In this document: positions 22,401 to 28,900 of the stretch, piece after piece
How positions within the stretch are numbered: the stretch's first letter is position 1
Layout of the letters: each line of letters starts with the position of its first letter
From: a virus
Virus record (IMG/VR): IMGVR_UViG_3300043568_001227
Location: 1-64,000 of that record
Reading direction: 5' to 3' (one strand)
DNA length: 64,000 nucleotides
Program-made: the position numbers and the translations under genes
Notes under the pieces: generated by a model
Databases searched by the model: none
The model's input: only the letters and a program-made list of their open reading frames with translations
What the model was told of the DNA's origin: nothing

Positions 22401-22825
22401 GATGAACCACTACTTCCACTTGAACCCGATGTTCCGCTTGTACCTGACGAACCACTTGTTCCCGAACTACCTGATGTTCCACTTGTTCCTGATGTTCCGT
22501 TAATACCAATAATTAACCATCCAGTACCATTACTCTGTACATAAAGAGAATTATCTGTGGTTAATGTTTTAGTAGTACTACCATCAATTGTTTGGCTTGA
22601 CGTTGTATTTACCGTTATGGTCGCTGACCCTGTATTTTTAACAACGTATATTTTACCCGAAATACCAACTGAGGTGGGTAATGTTACTGAAAATGGGGCA
22701 TTCGAAGACCCCTCGATAAGATAATCATCAGTTGACACGCTATAAGCACTTGACACTGATTTATAAGGTACTGTTACGCCACCTAAAGATTTGACCCCAT
22801 TGCGGGCTATGAATTCATTTGCCAT
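13472..22825 (-). CDS. Giant proline-free collagen-like fibre protein (3117 aa)
   Basis: Residues 1-108 are a typical phage fibre N-terminal domain (FSVTLPTSVGISGKIYVVKN, IDGSTTKTLTT). Three Gly-X-Y tracts follow (about 110-2152, 2281-2670 and 2801-2899), made almost only of GTS and GSS triplets with occasional GTA, GLS, GVS and GTR. Two globular insert domains (about 2153-2280 and 2671-2800) each end in a Cys-x3-Trp-Val...GKSG exit motif. A Cys-rich C-terminal domain of about 218 residues probably nucleates trimerisation or binds the receptor. Prolines are essentially absent from the shaft, which is unusual for a collagen-like helix. The gene converges on the glycosylation operon. A very long virion fibre is inferred. 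Confidence 0.85.
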   Translation of the reverse strand: MANEFIARNGVKSLGGVTVPYKSVSSAYSVSTDDYLIEGSSNAPFSVTLPTSVGISGKIYVVKNTGSATITVNTTSSQTIDGSTTKTLTTDNSLYVQSNGTGWLIIGINGTSGTSGTSGSSGTSGSSGTSGTSGSSGSSGSSGTSGTSGSSGSSGSSGSSGSSGSSGTSGTSGSSGSSGSSGTAGTSGSSGSSGSSGLSGTSGTSGSSGSSGSSGTAGTSGSSGSSGSSGTSGSSGSSGTAGTSGSSGSSGSSGSSGTSGSSGSSGTSGTSGSSGTAGTSGSSGVSGTSGTSGSSGSSGSSGTSGTGGTSGSSGTSGSSGSSGSSGSSGTAGTSGSSGSSGTSGSSGTSGSSGTSGTSGSSGTSGTSGSSGTSGTSGSSGSSGSSGSSGSSGTAGTSGSAGTSGTSGSSGSSGSSGTSGSSGTSGSAGTSGTSGTSGSSGTSGTSGSSGSSGSSGSSGSSGSSGTAGTSGSSGTSGTSGSSGSSGSSGVSGTSGTSGSSGSSGSSGSSGSAGTSGTSGSSGSSGSSGTSGTSGSSGTAGTSGSSGSSGSSGTSGSSGSSGSSGSSGTSGTSGSSGSSGSSGTSGTSGTSGSSGTSGTSGSSGTAGTSGSSGSSGSSGSSGSSGSSGTSGTSGSSGTSGTSGSSGSSGSSGSSGTSGSSGTSGTSGSSGTSGSSGTSGSSGSSGSSGSSGSSGTSGSTGTSGTSGTSGSSGTAGTSGSSGSSGSSGSSGTSGTSGSSGTSGSSGSSGTSGTRGTSGSSGTSGTSGTSGSSGSSGSSGTAGTSGSSGTAGTSGSSGSSGSSGSSGSSGSSGTSGTRGTSGSSGTSGTSGSSGTSGTSGSSGISGVNGTNGTSGSSGSSGSSGTSGSSGTSGSSGSSGSSGSSGSSGTSGSSGTSGTRGTSGSSGTSGTSGTSGTSGSSGSSGSSGSSGTAGTSGSSGSSGSSGTSGSSGSSGSSGSSGSSGTSGTAGTSGSSGSSGTSGSSGSSGSSGSSGSSGTSGSSGTSGSSGSSGTAGSSGTSGTSGSSGTSGTSGSSGSSGTSGTSGTSGSSGSSGTSGISGTSGTSGTSGSSGSSGSSGSSGSSGTAGTSGSAGTSGTSGSSGSSGSSGSSGTAGTSGSSGSSGSSGSSGTSGTSGSSGSSGSSGTSGTSGTSGSSGSSGSSGTSGTSGSSGSSGSSGSSGTSGSSGSSGSSGSSGTAGTSGSAGTSGTSGSSGSSGSSGSSGTAGTSGTSGSSGSSGTSGSSGTSGSSGSSGSSGTSGTRGTSGSSGTSGTSGTSGTSGTSGSSGSSGSSGTSGTSGSSGSSGSSGSSGSSGTAGTSGSSGTAGTSGSSGSSGSSGSSGSSGSSGVSGTSGTSGTSGSSGTSGTSGSSGSSGSSGSSGSSGTSGSSGTSGTSGSSGSSGTSGSSGSSGSSGSSGSSGSSGTSGTRGTSGSSGTSGTSGSSGTSGTSGSSGSSGSSGTSGSSGTAGTSGSSGSSGSSGSSGSSGSSGSSGSSGTSGTSGSSGSSGSSGSSGTSGTRGTSGSSGTSGTSGTSGSSGSSGSSGTSGLSGTSGTSGTSGSSGSSGSSGSSGSSGVSGTSGTSGTSGSSGSSGSSGSSGSSGTSGSSGSSGSSGSSGTSGSSGSSGSSGTSGTRGTSGSSGTSGTSGLNGTAGTSGTSGSSGSSGTSGTSGSSGSSGSSGSSGSSGTSGTSGSSGSSGSSGLSGTSGTSGSSGSSGSSGSSGSSGTSGSSGSSGSSGSSGTSGSSGSSGTSGTRGTSGSSGTSGTSGLSGTSGTSGTSGSSGSSGSSGSSGTAGTSGSSGSSGSSGSSGTAGTSGSSGTSGSSGSSGSSGSSGTSGSSGSSGSSGTSGTRGTSGSSGTSGVSGTSGTSGTSGTSGTSGSSGSSGSSGSSGVSGTSGTAGTSGSSGSSGSSGSSGSSGSSGSSGTSGTSGSSGSSGSSGSSGISGTSGTSGSSGSSGSSGSSGTSGTRGTSGSSGTSGTSGLSGTAGTSGTSGSSGSSGSSGSSGTAGTSGSSGSSGSSGSSGTSGTSGSSGSSGSSGSSGSSGTSGTRGTSGSSGTSGTSGSSGTSGTSGSSGSSGSSGSSGSSGSSGTSGVSGSSGSSGTSGSSGSSGSSGSSGVSGSSGSSGSSGTSGTSGSSGSSGSSGSSGTSGTRGTSGSSGTAGTSGVNGASSCITWLSDTSNTTIPASTRISYGPVNVINSLNTIYVNKTSYNPSVDTSAWWTGLQNYVTANGAGSAYITVVEVETGLVGIYTVNSVSLAGNVYTVSVAVNSGGVSSWTNNYNHCINWVGSGKSGTSGTSGTRGTSGSSGTSGTSGTSGSSGSSGSSGSSGSSGSSGSSGSSGTSGTSGSSGSSGSSGTSGVSGSSGSSGTSGSSGSSGSSGSSGSSGTSGISGSSGSSGSSGSSGSSGSSGTSGTSGSSGSSGSSGSSGTSGTRGTSGSSGTSGTSGTSGSSGSSGSSGTSGTSGSSGSSGTSGSSGSSGSSGSSGSSGTAGTSGVSGASGVSGTSGTSGNSGSSGTSGTSGSSGSSGSSGSSGTSGNSGSSGSSGSSGSSGSSGSSGTSGSSGSSGTSGSSGSSGSSGTSGTRGTSGSSGTSGTSGTSGSSGSSGSSGSSGSSGTSGVSGSSGSSGSSGSSGSSGSSGTSGNSGSSGSSGSSGSSGSSGTSGTRGTSGSSGTSGTSGSSGTSGITANDGSNSGRWEYKGVGVGLDPLATRFATSNATQGLYNNLTINVLDYAGTNYTNWFKALALVVGLGNKVFFQVTKLGDNSNIAIYEITTIVDNTTWFDINFSSSLVGSGVLTSGDVCTISWVYNGKSGTNGTSGSSGTSGTRGTSGSSGTSGTSGTSGSSGSSGSSGSSGSSGTSGTRGTSGSSGTSGTSGTSGSSGSSGSSGSSGSSGSSGSSGLTGVAGTSGTSGGGGGSIAIYDEGTLVTSSAVSLNFAGTCITAVDDGGGAITVGIDCSKIYVIASTSATIGDFQVNESLDNYRIGDSACGWNGCEWTVLSPIVSGVGTPFPTQNGSCAIPNLYDTSVPPFKINLCGHVFCDTAVGADQVGVSVSWVKCSELSQIGVSQPTIIFEDVYNYNPNTKSVCIGSQVTYYDPISQCDGMFIVGISSRLATPNKVRFTWTLSILY
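16366..22498 (-). repeat. Main GTS/GSS repeat tract of the giant fibre
   Basis: About 2040 codons of 9-base Gly-X-Y units with scrambled synonymous codons (Ser as TCA, TCT, AGT, AGC; Thr as ACA, ACT, ACG). A triplet GTR followed by GTSGSSGT recurs as a higher-order marker. The tract resumes at about 14813-15984 and 14129-14424 after the two insert domains. Confidence 0.9.
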
Positions 22826-22878
22826 TATATTTTTCTTTTTTCACTTTCCAAAAGAAAATTCTTCTATGTTTATTAACT

Positions 22879-22887
22879 TATAAATAT
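22879..22887 (-). promoter_or_regulatory. ATATTTATA motif, putative late promoter
   Basis: Sense-strand ATATTTATA 53 nt upstream of the ATG at 22825, in the 150-nt gap before the 3117 aa fibre gene. The gap otherwise holds the terminator of the upstream gene and A/T-rich leader. Confidence 0.5.
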
Positions 22888-22912
22888 GTTATCATAACCT
22901 TTTCTCTTTTTA

Positions 22913-22954
22913 AAATAAAAAAAACCACCATATAATTTGAGTAATATGGTGGTT
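22913..22954 (-). terminator. Rho-independent terminator of the 2553 aa fibre gene
   Basis: On the minus strand an 11-bp stem AACCACCATAT / ATATGGTGGTT (22944-22954 and 22923-22933) is followed by a run of T residues. It lies just downstream of the stop at 22976. Confidence 0.8.
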
Positions 22955-22975
22955 ATTAATTAATATGTTTTTATT

Positions 22976-25900
22976 TTAGAAGACAATCCTTGTTCCTACA
23001 CTTATATCCCAAGTTCCGCCTCCAATTGCTGCGTACAACTCAAGATTTGAACCTATAATTACTGTGTAGAATTTAACCGCCACCGTTGAAGCGTTTAAAT
23101 CAGGTGTTGAACTATCAGTAAATGCCGTATTAGTTCCGTCCCACACTGTCATAATAATACCACTTCTCATCGCGTTTGTTCCAGAATCGTATACGTAATA
23201 ATCAAATGTTGCACTTGAACCTGATGCGAATGGAAAACGACAAATTAATGTTGTTGTTGTAACACCTGTTTCTCTACATGATTGTAATGACTGATTACCT
23301 TGTTCAATAGTGTCACCTGTTATTCCTAAAGTAGTACCATCAAAGGTTAAATTAGGTTCTGATGTTATACCACCCGCACCATCTGAAGTTAATACTTCAT
23401 TATCATTACCTGATACGACAGGAGATAAACCACTTGTACCTGAAGAACCTGATGTCCCACTTGTCCCTGATGTCCCACTAGTTCCTTGCAAACCACTTGT
23501 TCCGCTCGTACCCGTAGTTCCCGAAGAACCACTTGTACCCGATGTTCCTGAAGAACCGCTTGTTCCTGATGAACCAGAACTACCTGATGTTCCGCTTGAG
23601 CCCGAACTACCCGATGTTCCTGATGAGCCACTCGTACCTGAAGTTCCGCTCGTACCCGATGTTCCTGAACTACCTGACGTACCCGATGTTCCTGAACTAC
23701 CTGACGTACCCGATGTTCCTGAAGAACCACTTGTTCCTGATGTTCCACTACTTCCTGATGTACCTGCAGTTCCACTTGAACCCGATGTTCCTGAAGAACC
23801 TGAAGACCCGCTTGTTCCTGAAGAACCTGACGTTCCACTTGTACCACTAGACCCTGAACTACCTGAGGAACCACTTGAACCTGATGTTCCACTTGTACCC
23901 GCAGTTCCTGAAGAACCCGAACTACCACTAGAACCTGATGTTCCCGATGTTCCACTACTTCCGCTTGTACCCGCGGTTCCTGATGAACCCGATGTTCCAC
24001 TACTCCCTGAAGTTCCTGATGAACCTGAACTACCTGATGTTCCGCTTGTACCCGCAGTTCCTGATGAACCACTTGTTCCTGAACTACCCGAAGAACCCGA
24101 AGTTCCACTACTTCCACTAGAACCTGATGAACCCGAAGAACCGCTTGACCCCGATGTTCCACTACTTCCACTTGTACCCGCAGTTCCTGAAGAACCGCTA
24201 CTTCCTGAAGAACCACTTGACCCCGATGAACCGCTTGTTCCTGAACTACCCGATGTTCCACTACTTCCGCTTGTGCCTGATGTACCTGCAGTTCCTGAAG
24301 AACCGCTTGTTCCTGATGTTCCTGAAGACCCCGAACTACCACTAGAACCTGAAGACCCCGAACTACCACTTGAACCTGAAGTTCCGCTAGTTCCTGAAGA
24401 ACCACTTGACCCCGACGAACCTGAACTTCCTGACGTTCCACTAGTACCCGCAGTTCCTGAAGAGCCGCTACTACCGCTTGAACCTGAACTACCTGAAGTT
24501 CCTGATGAACCACTTGAACCTGATGAACCGCTACTACCACTTGAGCCAGACGTACCTGAAGTTCCTGATGAACCTGATGTACCTGCAGTTCCTGAAGAAC
24601 CACTTGTCCCACTAGACCCTGATGAACCTGATGAGCCACTTGAACCTGAACTACCGCTAGTGCCTGATGTACCCGAGCTACCACTTGTTCCTGACGAACC
24701 ACTTGTTCCACTTGAGCCCGAACTACCTGATGAACCTGATGTTCCTGATGAGCCACTCGTACCTGAAGTTCCGCTAGTTCCTGAAGAACCTGATGAGCCA
24801 CTCGTACCTGAAGAACCGCTAGTTCCTGAAGAACCTGAAGTTCCACTAGTTCCTGAAGAACCACTTGTCCCCGACGTTCCTGAACTACCCGATGTACCAC
24901 TTGAACCTGAACTACCTGACGTTCCCGATGTTCCACTACTTCCACTAGAACCTGAACTACCACTAGAACCTGATGTTCCACTTGTACCTGAAGAACCGCT
25001 TGACCCTGATGTTCCACTACTTCCACTTGTACCTGCAGTACCTGAAGAACCGCTTGACCCCGATGAACCGCTTGTCCCACTAGACCCTGATGAACCTGAA
25101 CTACCACTAGAACCTGAACTTCCTGATGTACCTGAACTTCCGCTAGTACCTGATGTTCCGCTAGTCCCACTTGTACCCGCAGAACCTGAAGTTCCTGATG
25201 ACCCGTTAGTTCCTGATGAACCACTTGAACCTGAAGTTCCGCTAGTTCCTGAAGAACCACTTGTCCCTGACGTACCTGAACTTCCGCTAGTTCCTGATGA
25301 ACCACTTGTACCTGATGTTCCGCTAGTACCTGATGTTCCTGAAGAACCACTTGTCCCTGACGTACCTGAACTTCCGCTAGTTCCTGAAGAACCACTTGAA
25401 CCTGATGACCCTGAACTTCCACTAGTTCCTGAAGTACCACTTGAACCTGAAGTTCCGCTAGTTCCTGAACTTCCGTTAGTTCCTGATGAACCACTTGTTC
25501 CTGATGAACCACTTGTTCCTGATGAACCACTTGTTCCTGATGAACCGCTTGTTCCTGAAGTACCCGAAGAACCTGACGTTCCACTTGTTCCCGATGAACC
25601 ACTTGAACCCGATGTTCCTGATGAACCATTAGTTCCTGAAGTACCCGAAGAACCTGACGTTCCACTTGTTCCCGATGAACCACTTGTACCTGAACTACCG
25701 CTAGTTCCTGATGAACCTGAACTTCCTGACGTTCCGCTTGTACCCGCAGTACCTGACGAACCACTAGACCCTGAACTTCCTGATGAACCTGAACTTCCTG
25801 ATGTTCCACTTGTTCCGCTAGACCCTGAAGAACCGCTTGACCCCGATGTTCCGCTAGTTCCTGATGAACCACTAGTTCCTGACGAACCTGAAGTACCACT

Positions 25901-28900
25901 TGAACCTGATGTTCCTGAAGAACCCGATGTTCCTGAAGAACCATCTGTTCCGCTAGTTCCTGACGAACCACTTGAACCTGATGTCCCCGATGAACCTGAA
26001 CTACCGCTAGTGCCTGATGTACCCGAGCTACCACTTGTTCCTGACGAACCACTTGAACCTGATGACCCGCTTGTACCTGAAGACCCACTTGTTCCACTAG
26101 AACCTGATGTCCCACTTGACCCTGAAGTTCCTGATGAGCCACTTGTTCCGCTTGAACCAGATGTACCACTTGTTCCTGATGAACCATTTACACCACTAAT
26201 ACCACTTGAGCCTGAAGTTCCGCTACTACCATCCGTTCCTGATGAACCATCTGTTCCACTTGTACCTGAACTACCGTCAGTTCCGCTTGTTCCTGAAGTT
26301 CCACTTGACCCATCTGTTCCTGATGAACCATCTGTTCCACTAGTACCTGATGTTCCTGATGAACCATCTGTTCCACTAGTACCTGATGTTCCTGATGAGC
26401 CATCCGTACCTGAAGTACCACTAGTTCCTGAAGAACCATCTGTACCACTTGTTCCGCTAGTTCCTGAAGAACCATCAGTTCCGCTAGTTCCTGAAGAACC
26501 ATCAGTTCCACTTGTACCTGAACTACCATCAACACCACTTAATCCACTTGAACCTGATGTTCCTGAAGTACCTGAACTACCGCTAGTTCCTGATGAACCT
26601 GAACTTCCACTTGTTCCCGATGAACCATCAGTACCTGAAGTACCACTAGTTCCCGAAGAACCATCTATTCCTGAAGTTCCTGAAGAACCATCAACACCAC
26701 TTAATCCGCTTGAACCCGATGTTCCTGAAGAACCATCAGTTCCGCTTGTTCCTGATGAACCATCGGTTCCACTAGTACCTGATGTTCCTGAAGAGCCGTC
26801 TGTACCTGAAGTTCCTGAAGAACCGTCTGTTCCTGATGTTCCTGAAGAACCGTCTGTTCCTGAAGTTCCACTTGTTCCTGAAGAACCATCGGTTCCACTT
26901 GTTCCTGAAGAACCATCGGTTCCACTAGTACCTGATGTTCCTGAAGAGCCGTCTGTACCTGAAGTACCACTACTTCCTGAAGAACCATCAGTTCCCGAAC
27001 TTCCGCTAGTTCCTGAAGAGCCGTCTGTACCTGATGTACCGCTAGTTCCTGAAGAGCCGTCTGTACCTGATGTACCACTAGTTCCTGAAGAACCATCAGT
27101 TCCTGAACTCCCACTAGTCCCTGAAGAACCATCTGTTCCGCTTGTTCCTGAAGAACCATCTGTTCCTGAAGTACCTGAACTTCCACTTGTTCCTGAAGAA
27201 CCATCTGTTCCGCTTGTTCCTGAAGAACCGTCAACACCACTTAATCCACTTGAACCTGATGTTCCACTACTCCCATTAGTTCCACTTGTTCCTGAACTAC
27301 CATCTGTTCCTGAAGTTCCACTAGTACCTGAAGAGCCATCTGTTCCCGAAGTTCCTGAAGAACCATCTGTTCCTGATGAACCATCTGTTCCGCTAGTTCC
27401 TGATGAACCATCTGTTCCACTAGTACCTGAAGTACCTGATGAACCATCTGTTCCGCTAGTGCCTGAAGAACCGTCAGTTCCGCTTGTTCCTGAACTACCA
27501 TCCGTACCGCTTGTTCCTGAACTACCATCAGTCCCACTTGTTCCTGACGAACCACTTGTTCCTGATGAACCATCTGTTCCTGAAGAACCACTGGTCCCCG
27601 ATGAACCGTTAGTACCGCTTGTTCCTGATGAACCATTCACACCACTAATACCACTTGAACCTGACGAACCTGACGAGCCATCTGTCCCGCTAGTTCCTGA
27701 AGAACCGTCAGTACCACTTGTTCCTGAACTTCCTGAAGAACCGCTAGTCCCTGAAGAACCATCCGTTCCACTTGTTCCTGAAGAACCATCTGTACCTGAA
27801 CTTCCACTAGTTCCTGAACTTCCACTAGTTCCTGAAGAACCATCTGTTCCTGAACTACCGTCAGTTCCGCTAGTTCCTGAAGAACCATCAACACCACTTA
27901 ATCCACTTGAACCCGAGGTTCCTGAACTACCATCTGTCCCACTTGTACCTGATGTACCGCTAGTTCCTGAAGAGCCGTCTGTACCTGATGTACCACTAGT
28001 TCCTGAAGAACCATCAGTTCCTGAACTCCCACTAGTCCCTGAAGAACCGTCAGTTCCGCTTGTACCTGAAGAACCATCAACACCGCTTAATCCGCTTGAC
28101 CCCGATGTTCCTGAAGAACCATCAGTTCCGCTAGTTCCTGAACTACCGTCAGTACCCGAACTTCCACTTGTTCCCGATGACCCATCTGTTCCTGAAGTAC
28201 CTGATGAACCATCTGTCCCTGAAGTACCTGAAGAACCATCTGTTCCACTAGTACCTGAACTACCATCTGTTCCACTTGTTCCTGAGGAACCGCCTGAACC
28301 TGAAGAACCGCTTGTACCAGAACTTCCACTTGTACCTGAAGAACCATCAGTACCCGAACTTCCACTTGTACCTGAAGAACCATCAGTTCCGCTTGTTCCT
28401 GAAGAACCATCAGTACCGCTAGTTCCTGAAGAACCACTTGACCCCGATGTTCCTGAAGTACCTGAACTACCGTCAGTACCGCTAGTTCCTGATGAACCAT
28501 CTGTTCCTGAAGTACCTGAACTTCCACTTGTTCCTGAAGAACCATCTGTTCCTGAAGTACCTGAAGAACCATCAACACCACTTAATCCACTTGAACCTGA
28601 TGTTCCACTTGTTCCTGAAGAACCATCTGTTCCGCTTGTTCCACTAGTACCTGAAGAACCATCAGTTCCGCTTGTTCCTGAAGAACCATCAGTACCGCTA
28701 GTTCCTGAAGAACCGTCTGTTCCGCTTGTTCCTGAAGAACCGTCAACACCACTTAATCCACTTGAACCTGATGTTCCACTTGTTCCCGATGACCCATCTG
28801 TTCCGCTAGTTCCACTTGTTCCTGATGAACCATCTGTTCCGCTAGTTCCTGAAGAACCGTTAGTACCACTAGTTCCTGATGAACCATCTGTTCCTGAACT

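Noticed and set aside
16341-22544. 2067-codon plus-strand ORF rich in PLVPEVPEEP
   Set aside because: It is the antisense of the giant fibre repeat. Gly/Ser/Thr codons have no stop in the opposite frames, so long open frames arise automatically. No start region, no non-repeat domain and no promoter.
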